Made by a program: the position numbers and the translations under genes
The notes under the pieces: model-generated
Seen by the model: only the letters and a program-made list of their open reading frames with translations
Told to the model about the DNA's origin: nothing
Database searches by the model: none
Part shown: positions 42,991 to 52,269 of the stretch, piece by piece
Layout of the letters: every line of letters starts with the position of its first letter
Position numbering within the stretch: the stretch's first letter is position 1
Assembly: GCF_003207815.1 (NCBI RefSeq)
Contig: NZ_NKTX01000002.1
Span: 1-64,000 of the forward strand
Origin: Komagataeibacter oboediens
Lineage (GTDB): Bacteria; Pseudomonadota; Alphaproteobacteria; Acetobacterales; Acetobacteraceae
Reading direction: 5' to 3'
DNA: 64,000 nt

Positions 42991-44400
42991 TCAGGTCTTG
43001 GAACGCATGTCGATGATCGCACGACGCTGCAGGTCGCGGTTCAGCTGGCGCGATGTCTGTTCCACGCGTTCGTTCATCAGGTGGTCGGCGATCTGGCTGG
43101 GGGTCTGGATGGCGATGTTGCGTTCTTCACGGGTGCAGACCATCAGCACCAGAATGCCATCCATCGACACTAGGGGCTTGCTGGTCTTGCCCGGCATCAG
43201 GGGCTCGAGTATCTCGCGCATCTGGGGGTTGAGGTGGTTCATCATGAGTTCGCCGGGATCACTGGGGTGCTTTTCCCCCAGTTTCTTGTTCTCGGCTTCC
43301 ATCTGGTCACAGTTCTTGGCTTCATTGGCGAATGCCGTGGCGGTGTCCAGTGTCGATTTCTGCTGGTCGGTGGGGTTTTCAGGGTTCAGTGGCTCATCAA
43401 AGGGGAAGAAGACCTGCCGGATGGTCAGGATCGTCGCCATCTGGTGGCCGACCGTCCGCCGTTCCGCAATGGTGGCGATCACGTATCCACCCGCGACGCG
43501 GATGGGGTTTGAAATGGCGCCATCGGGCATCTTGCGCGCCACGTCCACCACCTGGGGGTCAAGGCCGTCTTCCTGTGTCCAGCCCATCATACCGCCGTCC
43601 AGCGCGCTCTGCCCCTGCGAGAACTGGGCGGCGACAATGGGGAAGGGCGCGCCCTCACGCAGTTCCTGAATGATGGTTTCGGTGAATTTCAGTTCGTTTT
43701 CCGTATGGCGCGGGTCTTCCACCGGCACGAAAATCTCACTGATCATGTATTCCGGCTTGCCGTCCTCGCGCTTCAGCGCGGCCATACGCTGCTCGATTTC
43801 AGATGCGGTGATGCGGCCGTGCTCGGCCGTTTCCTGACGCAGGACCTGCGACCAGCCGATCTGTACGCGGATCTGGTCAATCAGCGTGGTCAGCGAGACG
43901 CCGTCTTCCGCCAGCTTGTTGCGCAGGGCGTTCTGGGGCATGCCATTGCGCTGTTCAATATTGGCGATTGCATCCCCGATCTGCTGGATGGGCACGTTGA
44001 TGTGGCGGTCGAGCATTTCCTGCATGCGCAGTTTTTCATCAATCAGCTGCCGCACGATCTGCGGTCGCAGCCGCTGCATCACGTCATCGCTGACATCCAG
44101 CCCCGATGACAGCGCGAACAGCCGCCCGCGCGTATCGACATCGCGCTTGGTCAGCACCGCGCCGTTGACGGTGGCGATGATCGCATCCTGATCTTCCGCC
44201 GCCTGCGCCTGCTGGGCAATGGCGCGCGCGGATTTGGCGGCGGCACCGTGTTCGTGGCCGACCAGTGCTGCACAGGCCAGCAGGGCCGCAGCCAGCGTGC
44301 GTCCCACGCGGCCGTGGTTCGGTGCGGGGAAGGAAACAGCGCCACGGGGCATGGGGAAGAAGGACATCCGGCTCAGTCTTTCGCGCATCAGGTCAGCCAT
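42991..44400 (-). CDS. surA: SurA-like periplasmic peptidyl-prolyl isomerase/chaperone
   Basis: A 469-residue exported chaperone for outer-membrane proteins. The signal segment (about 30-58, VGRTLAAALLACAALVGHEHGAAA) follows a long basic start. The SurA N-domain covers about 70-200 (IIATVNGAVLTKRDVDTR, QLIDEKLRMQEM), and a parvulin domain lies at about 225-330 (ISEIFVPVEDP, FSQGQSALDGGMMGWTQE). A second, degenerate parvulin-like region and a C-terminal helix (IADHLMNERVEQTSRQLNRDL) complete it. ATG 44400 overlaps the lptD end by eight bases. It probably helps fold LptD, encoded immediately upstream. Confidence 0.94.
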   Translation of the reverse strand: MADLMRERLSRMSFFPMPRGAVSFPAPNHGRVGRTLAAALLACAALVGHEHGAAAKSARAIAQQAQAAEDQDAIIATVNGAVLTKRDVDTRGRLFALSSGLDVSDDVMQRLRPQIVRQLIDEKLRMQEMLDRHINVPIQQIGDAIANIEQRNGMPQNALRNKLAEDGVSLTTLIDQIRVQIGWSQVLRQETAEHGRITASEIEQRMAALKREDGKPEYMISEIFVPVEDPRHTENELKFTETIIQELREGAPFPIVAAQFSQGQSALDGGMMGWTQEDGLDPQVVDVARKMPDGAISNPIRVAGGYVIATIAERRTVGHQMATILTIRQVFFPFDEPLNPENPTDQQKSTLDTATAFANEAKNCDQMEAENKKLGEKHPSDPGELMMNHLNPQMREILEPLMPGKTSKPLVSMDGILVLMVCTREERNIAIQTPSQIADHLMNERVEQTSRQLNRDLQRRAIIDMRSKT

Positions 44401-46792
44401 TAATACCAAATGTACCGATGGTTTTGAACGTAAGGGAGAACATTACGGTTGAATTGCTCTGTTGGCCACCAATCGTGGTGTACTGCTTGAGATACATGAC
44501 ATCCAGCCCGAAACAGTCGTTCTGGTAACCGGCGTCGCCACCCACCGCCACGCTTTCCTTGCGCGACAGGCTGCGGCGCAGGTAGGCGGCAATGTGCCAG
44601 TTGTCCCAGTTGGAGGCAGCCCCGACCGTAAGCTCGCTGACCGGCTTGTAGTAAATATCGGGCGCTGCCGTGTCATACGGCTGCCTGACATAATAATAAT
44701 AGGGCGTGACCGGTTCGAACAGATAGCCACCCGTCACACGGAAATGGCGGAAGCCCGCGCTGCCCAGCGCATCGGCGAAGTCCACCTTGCCGCCATAGGG
44801 GTCGAGGCGCATCTTGCCATCAAAATCAAAGAACTGGTTGGGCACCATATGCGTGCCCATGACCACATCCGACAGGTGGTGGCTCAGCCCGGAATAGGGG
44901 ATGCGGTTGTGGTCGACATGTTCCTGGAAGCTTTCACCGATCAGCACGTCAATCTGATGGCCGTTCCATGTCCAGTTGTTGTGCAGCCCGACATTGGCGC
45001 GCAGGCCACCATCCAGCCGGTCCGTGCCGGCATAGCGGTTGAGCGCGAACAGCGTGGAATCCGTAAATTCGTAGGACAGGCTGTCTTCGTTGGGAATGTT
45101 GCGTGACGTGCTGTTACCCGTGTTCGGCGCAGCCAGGAACTGCACGATGGGTTCAAGGATCTGGGTGCCGGTATTGTGGTTGAAGCTGCGCAGGAACGGC
45201 CAGTTCATCTTCAGCCCCACGGTGGGCAGGACCTGCCCCTCCACCTGTGCGCGGGTGGTGCGGGCATAGTTGGGCTGCTGGTTCAGTTCGGTCGCGCGGT
45301 GGATGGCGGATTCAACATGCAGCGTCAGGTTCCATATCTGCCCCAGCGAATTGTGGAACGGCCGGTCCCAGTTGAGCGAAAGCTGCCCGCGCTGGTCCGA
45401 TGTCCCGTTTTCACGATAGACGTAGAAATCGGTCGTATCGAGGCTGAACCGCCCGCCCAGTGCGTCGGGCTGCCCGAAATAGCTGTAGGTATAGCGCGGC
45501 AGCACCCATGGCAGGTCCTGGTTATGGATGATGCCCTGGTTCATGCCCTGATACCCTTCGGCATCAATGCGCGAATACGATCCCGTCCCGAACCCTTCCA
45601 GGTAGATGTTGGAATTGAGCGTGTCCTGCCCGTATCCGCTGACGCGGTAGTCACGCATGAAGTTGGGCGAACTGGCCCAGCGGATGTTGGCGCCCGCCCG
45701 CCATGTCCGGTTTATCGAAACCTGGCCGTTGGCGAAGATATAGCCCTGTATGCCGTGGTTGTCGGCGCTGTCCACGTTCTGGCCGAAGGTGTTGATGTAA
45801 TCGATGTCGCGATGCGTGTCATACGCGATGCCACCGGTCAGGTTCAGGCGCGCGTTGCTGAAATAGCGGCGGTAGTTTGCCGTAAGCTCCGGCCCGGTGC
45901 GGGTGGAAAACAGTCCCTGCAGCGTGACATCGGACTGCCGGTCAATGACCCAGTAATAGGGAATGGTGACATACGTGCCCAGATAACGGTCATGCGGTGT
46001 GAAGCCGGGGGTCAGGAAGCCGCTCTGGCGCCGTACCGACGGGTCGGTCATGGAGAAGGCGGGCAGGTAGAAGATCGGCACCCCGAAAAAATCCACGAAG
46101 GCGTCACGGAATTCCAGTCGCTTGTGCTGCAGGTCATGCGTGGCGTCATACGCGCGCAACTGCCAGAACGGCGCGCGTTCGGGGTGGCGGGCACAGATTT
46201 CGCACGCCGTATAGACCACGCGCGTCAGGTCATTGACCTTGGCACCGGTGCGCCGCATGCCATTGGCCGCCATGCGCGCATTATCTTCCATGCGGGCATA
46301 CATGCGGGTCATGATGCCGTCGCGCATGCCGTTGCTCAGTTCGGCATATTCCGTAAACAGCACCGTGCCGTCCGGTTCCACCATGGCCACGTTGCCCCGG
46401 GCGGACGCCACCCCGGTATTGCGGTCATAGACCACCTTGTCGGCGCGCATGATCTGGTCATTCTGCCAGAGCTGGACATTGCCGGTCCAAGTCGCAATGC
46501 CGTTGCGGCTGTCATAGGCCACATGGTCGGCCTGGAATGTCATCGGGTCGGTATTGGACACCGTGCCGGAAAAGTTGGCGGGCGACTGTGGCTGGCTCTT
46601 GGGGGCGTGGATGGGCATGCTGCGCCGCGGCCCGTCGGGCGGGGCGTCGGCATGGGCATCACGCGGGCCCAGCGCGCACATCATGCCCCCCAGCATGGTG
46701 GCTGAAAGCAGCAACCCGCGCGGAAACTGCCGCAGAACGGCAGTAAGCCGTGTCAGTGACGGCGCGCGCGTGGAAGGGGCGGGACGGTCCAT
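44393..46792 (-). CDS. lptD: LPS-assembly protein LptD
   Basis: A 799-residue outer-membrane protein that inserts LPS into the outer leaflet. A signal peptide is predicted at the N-terminus, then an OstA/LptA-like beta-jellyroll domain (about 75-200; FQADHVAYDSRNGIATWTGNV, KVVYDRNTGVASARGNV) and a beta-barrel that fills the rest. Cysteines in CEIC and near the C-terminus in NDCFG probably form the stabilising disulfides known in the family. ATG 46792 overlaps the lptG stop by one base (TAATG), and this start is preferred to an upstream ATG inside lptG. Confidence 0.95.
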   Translation of the reverse strand: MDRPAPSTRAPSLTRLTAVLRQFPRGLLLSATMLGGMMCALGPRDAHADAPPDGPRRSMPIHAPKSQPQSPANFSGTVSNTDPMTFQADHVAYDSRNGIATWTGNVQLWQNDQIMRADKVVYDRNTGVASARGNVAMVEPDGTVLFTEYAELSNGMRDGIMTRMYARMEDNARMAANGMRRTGAKVNDLTRVVYTACEICARHPERAPFWQLRAYDATHDLQHKRLEFRDAFVDFFGVPIFYLPAFSMTDPSVRRQSGFLTPGFTPHDRYLGTYVTIPYYWVIDRQSDVTLQGLFSTRTGPELTANYRRYFSNARLNLTGGIAYDTHRDIDYINTFGQNVDSADNHGIQGYIFANGQVSINRTWRAGANIRWASSPNFMRDYRVSGYGQDTLNSNIYLEGFGTGSYSRIDAEGYQGMNQGIIHNQDLPWVLPRYTYSYFGQPDALGGRFSLDTTDFYVYRENGTSDQRGQLSLNWDRPFHNSLGQIWNLTLHVESAIHRATELNQQPNYARTTRAQVEGQVLPTVGLKMNWPFLRSFNHNTGTQILEPIVQFLAAPNTGNSTSRNIPNEDSLSYEFTDSTLFALNRYAGTDRLDGGLRANVGLHNNWTWNGHQIDVLIGESFQEHVDHNRIPYSGLSHHLSDVVMGTHMVPNQFFDFDGKMRLDPYGGKVDFADALGSAGFRHFRVTGGYLFEPVTPYYYYVRQPYDTAAPDIYYKPVSELTVGAASNWDNWHIAAYLRRSLSRKESVAVGGDAGYQNDCFGLDVMYLKQYTTIGGQQSNSTVMFSLTFKTIGTFGING

Positions 46793-47907
46793 TAACCGTC
46801 CTCTAGATGAAGAAGTAGCGTGACTGCAAGACAAAGCCCGGCCCCGGTGGGGGCCCAGGCGGCCAGAAGGGGGGGCAACGTACCCGTTTCACCAAACTGC
46901 GCGGCAATTTTAGATAGCGCAAACAACGCGAAACCCGCCGCCACGCCAAAACTGATCATGCGGATGACCCCGCCCCGCCGCGCGGGCCGCATGGAAAACC
47001 CGGCCGCCACCAGCGCCATGGTACCGGACAGGACTGGCAGCGTGAGCAGCGTCTGGAAATGCAGCCGGTGGCGGATGGTGGAAAATCCCGACCGGTTCAG
47101 CTGGCGGATGAACCCCGGCAGCGCCCAGACGGACAGCGTATCGGGGGAGGCGAAGCTTTCTTCCACCCCCGCCAGCGTCAGGTCGGCATGCAGCGTCAGG
47201 TGCCCCATATCGACCGGCAGTTCATCAGGGCGCAGCTGCCGGGCGGATTCCAGAACCCAGCGGTCCTTGCCCAGATAACCGCTATCGGCCTCGATACGGG
47301 TCAGCAGGCCGTCATCCGGGCCAAGCCGGAAAATGGTGATGCCGCCGATATGCAGCACGTTCCCCGTCAGCCTGACATGCCGCGCATGGATGATGTCCAC
47401 CCCATGGTCCACCAATCCGTTATCCCCCTGCCGCAGCCACAGGGTGCCACCGCTGAGGTTGAGGGACTTGCCATTATTGTCGCGCAGGTACTGCCGGTCC
47501 AGCATTTCCGCCCGGCGGTACATGACGGATGACAGGGGGGAAATGCAGGTCGTGGCCACTGTCCCGATCAGCACCGCGCAGGTGACCGGCCCCGCCAGGA
47601 ACTGCCACGCCGAAATGCCCGCCGCCCGCGCCACCACCAGTTCCGATGACCGCGCCAGACGCCAGAAACAGATGATCCCCCCCAGCAGCACGCCAAAGGG
47701 CAGGATTTCAAGACAGGCAAAGGGAATGTGCAGGAAGGCGATTTCACTGACCAGCGATGTCGGCACATTGGGCCGGGTTGAAACCCGGCGCAGCAGGTCG
47801 ATGAAGTCGAACATGGTGATCAGCCCGGTCAGGAAGGCGATCACCGACAGGGTGGCGTAGGTAAACTGACGGGCGATGTACAGCGACAGCGTAAAGGCAA
47901 GCTTCAT
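46792..47907 (-). CDS. lptG: LPS export permease LptG
   Basis: A 371-residue inner-membrane subunit of the LptB2FG complex that extracts LPS from the membrane. Three helices come first (LYIARQFTYATLSVIAFLTGLITMFDF, ACLEILPFGVLLGGIICFWRL and a third), with a periplasmic beta-jellyroll in the middle and three helices at the end. The coupling helix region SSELVVARAAGISAW is characteristic. ATG 47907 overlaps the lptF stop by four bases, so the two permeases are translated together. Confidence 0.94.
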   Translation of the reverse strand: MKLAFTLSLYIARQFTYATLSVIAFLTGLITMFDFIDLLRRVSTRPNVPTSLVSEIAFLHIPFACLEILPFGVLLGGIICFWRLARSSELVVARAAGISAWQFLAGPVTCAVLIGTVATTCISPLSSVMYRRAEMLDRQYLRDNNGKSLNLSGGTLWLRQGDNGLVDHGVDIIHARHVRLTGNVLHIGGITIFRLGPDDGLLTRIEADSGYLGKDRWVLESARQLRPDELPVDMGHLTLHADLTLAGVEESFASPDTLSVWALPGFIRQLNRSGFSTIRHRLHFQTLLTLPVLSGTMALVAAGFSMRPARRGGVIRMISFGVAAGFALFALSKIAAQFGETGTLPPLLAAWAPTGAGLCLAVTLLLHLEDG

Positions 47908-49070
47908 GACCGTGTGGCGCCCGTAATCGCCCGGGCTTCACGATCGGCGCGGAATTCCGGCCAGAACAGGACGCCCGCGCAGATCACGCCCGGGCCGATC
48001 GAACAGATCCACATGAGTGGCATGAGCTGCAGGTTGCGCGATGCAAGGTTCTGCACCAGCAGCGTCAGCGCCTGTACCGCGACAACGGCAAGGATGGCCA
48101 GGACAGGCCGGATGATGCTGGCCTGCCGGGAATAGCTGCCGCCCATGGCCCCCACCAGTCCGATCATGGCAAAGGAAAAGGCGCAGAAGGGGCTGCTCAG
48201 CCGGCGCCAGGCCTCGATGAACATCTTGCTTTCGTCCCTGCGCGAATACTGGCGCATGTCCGGGTGCAGAAGCTGTGAAATCGGCAGTTCATTGGCATCG
48301 GGCAGGCGCGTATGCGCGGTGTGCGGACTGGACAGGTCGATCGTGTTGCGGGTGAAGGTCAGCACGTTCAGCCGCCCGGTATGGCTGTCGATTTCCTGCC
48401 GCGATCCGTTGAACAGGACCACGCGCGGCTGGTCGTTGAGGATGACCAGATTGCCTTCTTCCGCCAGTATGGTGGCTTCGGCGCCGGGGGTGCGGTCGTC
48501 TTCCACCATGATGCCATGCAGCGTGCCGTCCTTGTCGCGCGCGCGGATGTACACGGTCATGTTGTCCGACACCTGCGTAAACACACCATCCTGCACCAGA
48601 AAGGCGGCCATGCGGTTGCGGATCTGGAATTCATACTGCCGGAAGGCGTGGTAGGAAACCGGCACGATCCAGACATTCAGCACCAGGCACGTGGCTGTCG
48701 CAATGGCGGCGCAGGCCAGGCCCGGTCGCGCCATCATGGCGGGCGACAGGCCAGCGGCCTGCATGACCGTCAGTTCCCGGTCGGTGCCCAGGCGCTGATA
48801 GACGAACTGCACCACCACGAACGTGGTAATCGGCAGGATGACCGCGATGAAGGAAGGGATCAGCAGGCTGGTCAGTTCCAAGAACACGCGCAGCGACAGC
48901 CCGCGCCCCACCACCAGCGACACGAAGTGCAGGGACTGCGTCAGCCAGATCAGTGTCACGAGAGCGCCCGTGGTCGCCACCAGCGCCAGCAGGAGCTGGC
49001 GCAGCATGTAGCTGTCCAGAATCGACAGGCGCGGCGCAAGGCGGTCAGGGACAGGGCGGACGGCAGGCAT
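47904..49070 (-). CDS. lptF: LPS export permease LptF
   Basis: A 388-residue partner of LptG in the inner-membrane LPS extractor. It has SILDSYMLRQLLLALVATTGALV, LTSLLIPSFIAVILPITTFVVV, and the coupling helix DRELTVMQAAGLSP. The periplasmic jellyroll holds TVYIRARDKDGTLHGIMVED. It is the first gene of the leftward five-gene operon. The 100 bases upstream, before the FAD-oxidase gene, contain no gene and would hold the promoter. Confidence 0.94.
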   Translation of the reverse strand: MPAVRPVPDRLAPRLSILDSYMLRQLLLALVATTGALVTLIWLTQSLHFVSLVVGRGLSLRVFLELTSLLIPSFIAVILPITTFVVVQFVYQRLGTDRELTVMQAAGLSPAMMARPGLACAAIATATCLVLNVWIVPVSYHAFRQYEFQIRNRMAAFLVQDGVFTQVSDNMTVYIRARDKDGTLHGIMVEDDRTPGAEATILAEEGNLVILNDQPRVVLFNGSRQEIDSHTGRLNVLTFTRNTIDLSSPHTAHTRLPDANELPISQLLHPDMRQYSRRDESKMFIEAWRRLSSPFCAFSFAMIGLVGAMGGSYSRQASIIRPVLAILAVVAVQALTLLVQNLASRNLQLMPLMWICSIGPGVICAGVLFWPEFRADREARAITGATRS

Positions 49071-49170
49071 GCCCCTGTCTAACCCTGTTCCCGCCCGTGC
49101 AAAAGGGGTGATCCCCTCATGCGGCGGGGACAGGTACGCTCAGATGCCGGCCGTGTGGACGCGCCCGGCG

Positions 49171-50628
49171 TCATGTCCCGGATGTGACAGGCGGCAGCAC
49201 CTTTCCGGGGTTCATGACATTCCGGGGGTCAAGGGCGGCCTTGATATGGCGCATGGCCTCCAGCTCCGCCCCGCCCCGCCATGACGGCATCATGTAGGGC
49301 TTGAGCTGCCCCACGCCATGTTCGGCCGAAAATGAACCGTCCAGATCCTTCACGATCGCCGCCACCGTGTCCATTATGTCGTGGCTGCGGGCCAGAAAGG
49401 CATCCGCCGCCATGCCTTCGGGCTGGACGACATTGAAGTGGATGTTGCCATCGCCCATGTGGCCGAACGGGGCGGGACGGCAGCCCGGAATCAGCTTTTC
49501 GCATGCGGCACTGGCGCGTGCGATCAGTTCGGGCACGTGGGTCACGGGCACCGATACGTCATTCTTGACGCTGGCCCCCGCGCGCCGCTGGGCTTCGGCA
49601 TGTTCCTCGCGCAGTTTCCACAGACCGGCGCGCTGGCCTTCGCTTTCGGCAATGACGGCATCGGTGATGATGCCTTCCTCCAGGGCTTCGCCCAGCACTT
49701 CCTCGGCATATTCACGCAGATCGGCATCGGGACGCGGGGTCGCCAGTTCCAGCAGCACATAGGCGGGTGCGCGCTCACCCAGCGGCAGGGCAGCACCCGG
49801 GATCAGGTCGATGACAAGGTCCATGCCGGTGCCGGACATGAACTCGAACGCCTGCAGCAGGGCGGGATCGCGCGCGCGCAGCAGCCCCAGCAGCTTCAGC
49901 GCGGCATCGGCGTCGTCCACGGCACACAGTGCGGCCTCGATAGCGCGGGGCTGCGGGTGAAGTTGCAGGATGGCGGTGGTGATGAACCCCAGCGTGCCTT
50001 CGGACCCGATCAGAAGCTGGCGCAGGGCATACCCCGTATTGTCCTTGCGCAGGCGGCGCAGGCCATGGAACACGCCGCCATCGGGCATGACCGCCTCCAG
50101 CCCCAGCACCAGTTCACGCGCATTGCCGTAGCGCAGCGTGTTGTTGCCGCCCGCATTCGTCGCCAGCACGCCGCCAATCTGCGCCGACCCTTCGGACGAG
50201 ATGGAGAGCGGCAGCATGAACCCCGCATCCCACGCCGCGTCCTGCGCCGCCTTCAGTGTGACGCCGGCTTCGACTTCCATGGTCAGGTCATGGGGGTCGA
50301 TGCCACGGATATGGTTCATGCGCGACAGGCAGACCACGACCTCGTGCCCGCTGTCATCCGGTGTGGCGCCGCCCACCATGCTGGTATTGCCGCCCTGTGG
50401 CACCATGGGGATGCCGTGTTCACTGCAGAACCGGACAAGCTGTGACAGTTCTTCCGTATTGGCTGGACGCAGCACCGCCAGCGCGCGGCCGTGGTACAGG
50501 TTGCGCCAGTCGGTGCAGTAGGATGCGGTGTCGGTTTCACCCGTAATCACGCCCACGGGCCCCAGCATGTCGGTAAAACGGGCGATCAGGTCCTGCCGTG
50601 CCGGTGCGGTTGGGGGGGGAACGGTCAT
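49171..50628 (-). CDS. FAD-linked oxidase (D-lactate / D-2-hydroxyglutarate dehydrogenase type)
   Basis: A 485-residue flavoprotein. The PCMH FAD-binding domain covers about 40-220 (MVPQGGNTSMVGGATPD, SSEGSAQIGGVLATNAGG). The FAD-oxidase C-terminal domain has metal/substrate residues in PFGHMGDGNIHFNV, and near the end FSAEHGVGQLK. This layout fits dehydrogenases of D-2-hydroxy acids such as D-lactate, glycolate or D-2-hydroxyglutarate, and the exact substrate is uncertain. ATG 50628 overlaps the stop of the coiled-coil gene upstream (ATGA). The extended open frame beyond that start lies in the neighbour and is rejected. Confidence 0.9.
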   Translation of the reverse strand: MTVPPPTAPARQDLIARFTDMLGPVGVITGETDTASYCTDWRNLYHGRALAVLRPANTEELSQLVRFCSEHGIPMVPQGGNTSMVGGATPDDSGHEVVVCLSRMNHIRGIDPHDLTMEVEAGVTLKAAQDAAWDAGFMLPLSISSEGSAQIGGVLATNAGGNNTLRYGNARELVLGLEAVMPDGGVFHGLRRLRKDNTGYALRQLLIGSEGTLGFITTAILQLHPQPRAIEAALCAVDDADAALKLLGLLRARDPALLQAFEFMSGTGMDLVIDLIPGAALPLGERAPAYVLLELATPRPDADLREYAEEVLGEALEEGIITDAVIAESEGQRAGLWKLREEHAEAQRRAGASVKNDVSVPVTHVPELIARASAACEKLIPGCRPAPFGHMGDGNIHFNVVQPEGMAADAFLARSHDIMDTVAAIVKDLDGSFSAEHGVGQLKPYMMPSWRGGAELEAMRHIKAALDPRNVMNPGKVLPPVTSGT

Positions 50629-51245
50629 GACGGCATGCTTCCTGAATGAAAGGGTAAGGAGGGCGGTGGCAGGTAGGTCTGCCCCTGATGATGCACGGGC
50701 GGGTAGGTGGCGCTGGCCTGCGCCGGGCTGGGGGACATGAACAGGTGCCATGTCTCGGTCAGCACGAAACCGGTCAGCGCGCCCACCGCCGCCGCCACCA
50801 GCAGGCCCGAACGGCGTACGGGGGGACGGGACTGCACCACCGATGACAGGACGGCCTGCGTTTCGGCGCGGGCCTGCCGCGTCTGGTTCAGTTCCGCGCG
50901 CAGCGCCGAATTGTCAACTTTCAGGTCGCGTATTTCCGTATCCAGCCTGCGGATGCTTTCCGTCAGCTGGGAAATGCGCTGGTGCGATTCCTGAATCTCT
51001 TTCGCGGCGGCGGCGCTGGCTTTTGTCGCGCGGGGGGCGCGCGGTTTCGCGGCGGCCTTTTTGGGGGGATTGGGGGCGATGGCGGCAAACAGGTTTTTCA
51101 GCGCCCCGCCGGTTACCTGATTTTTCTGCGCGCGCGCGCGGATGGCGGCCAGCGCATTTTCCGACTGGCCTGCATGCTCCTCCAGCACGAGTGCGAGGAT
51201 GTCCGAAAGGATTTTCAGTTCCTTGGGGTCGATTGTGTCGCTCAT
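50625..51245 (-). CDS. coiled-coil protein with one C-terminal membrane helix, unknown function
   Basis: A 206-residue protein. Residues 1-60 are a helical segment starting DPKELKILSDILALVLEEH, followed by a Lys/Ala/Pro-rich linker (about 60-80). Then comes a coiled coil (about 85-130, QESHQRISQLTESIRRLDTE), and one hydrophobic helix (LLVAAAVGALTGFVLTETW, about 147-165) precedes a periplasmic Pro/His-rich tail. This suggests a tail-anchored inner-membrane protein with most of its mass in the cytoplasm. I do not recognise the family. It is translationally coupled to the FAD-oxidase gene. Confidence 0.75.
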   Translation of the reverse strand: MSDTIDPKELKILSDILALVLEEHAGQSENALAAIRARAQKNQVTGGALKNLFAAIAPNPPKKAAAKPRAPRATKASAAAAKEIQESHQRISQLTESIRRLDTEIRDLKVDNSALRAELNQTRQARAETQAVLSSVVQSRPPVRRSGLLVAAAVGALTGFVLTETWHLFMSPSPAQASATYPPVHHQGQTYLPPPSLPFHSGSMPS

Positions 51246-51285
51246 CTCAGGGGCACCGGGGTCGGATCATGCGGTTGAAACTATT

Positions 51286-52260
51286 TTACGGTCGCGGGCA
51301 GGCCGCGCGGATCAGGCGGTCACGGATCGCACGGCCCAGCCCGTGTCCGGGCACAGGCTGTACCGCAATCCCGACCAGTCCCCGGCGGTGACCTTCCATA
51401 TCAAGAAACCGCAGCCCCGCGAAGAGGCGGGCGGCCGCTTCATGCAAATCACCCGTGGCACTCAGGTTCCACACCAGCGCGCTGCCGGGCAGGGGCGGGC
51501 CGAACGCCAGAAGCGCCTCGTCGGGGGCCACGCTGCGGGCATCCAGACGGACCGGCAGGCCGGGCGCGTAATGCGATGACAGCTGGCCGGGGGCGGTGGG
51601 ACGGGCGTCATTGCTGCCCGCGGGCAGGGCCAGCTTCATGCCGCATGCCGCTTCCAGCGCCTCCAGCGTGATGCCGCCGGGACGCAGCAGGACAGGGACA
51701 TCGCGGGACAGGTCGATGATCGTGCTTTCCACGCCCACGCGGCATGGACCGCAGTCAAGGACCGCGTCAATGCGGCCATCCAGCCCCGCCAGCACGTGCT
51801 GCGCATCGGACGGGCTGACCCGGCCCGACGGGTTGGCCGAAGGGGCCACGACCGGAAACCCGCACGCCGCCAGCAGGGCCTGCGTGGTCTGCCCCGCAGG
51901 CACCCGTACGGCGGCGGTCGGCAGGCCGGCGGTGGCGATGGTGGATATGCCGCAATGCGTTCCGCGTGGCAGCACCATTGTCAGCGGACCGGGCCAGAAC
52001 CGGTCGGCCAGCCTGCGCGCCAGCGGCGTGGCCTCAACCTGTTCAAAAGCAGCGTCCGCGCTGGCGAAATGGCTGATCAGCGGGTTGATGCCCGGCCGCC
52101 CCTTGGCGGTATAGATGGCGGCGACGGCCGTATCATTGCCCGCATCCGCCCCAAGGCCGTAAACCGTTTCCGTCCCGAAGGCGACCAGTCCGCCCGCGCG
52201 CAGCATGGCGGCGGCAGTGGCGAGTCCCTGCGGGTCGTTATGCAACAGGCGTGTGTGCAT
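51286..52260 (-). CDS. L-threonylcarbamoyladenylate synthase (Sua5/TsaC)
   Basis: A 324-residue enzyme that makes threonylcarbamoyl-AMP for the t6A37 modification of ANN-decoding tRNAs. The YrdC domain has VAFGTETVYGLGADA, YTAKGRPGINPLI, FWPGPLTMVL, AVRVPAG and APSANPSGRVSP. Beyond about 205 a linker (SSHYAPG) and a C-terminal Sua5 domain make it the longer Sua5 type. It lies 40 bases before the coiled-coil gene and nine bases after cysQ on the same strand. Confidence 0.95.
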   Translation of the reverse strand: MHTRLLHNDPQGLATAAAMLRAGGLVAFGTETVYGLGADAGNDTAVAAIYTAKGRPGINPLISHFASADAAFEQVEATPLARRLADRFWPGPLTMVLPRGTHCGISTIATAGLPTAAVRVPAGQTTQALLAACGFPVVAPSANPSGRVSPSDAQHVLAGLDGRIDAVLDCGPCRVGVESTIIDLSRDVPVLLRPGGITLEALEAACGMKLALPAGSNDARPTAPGQLSSHYAPGLPVRLDARSVAPDEALLAFGPPLPGSALVWNLSATGDLHEAAARLFAGLRFLDMEGHRRGLVGIAVQPVPGHGLGRAIRDRLIRAACPRP

Positions 52261-52269
52261 GGCCCCGGA

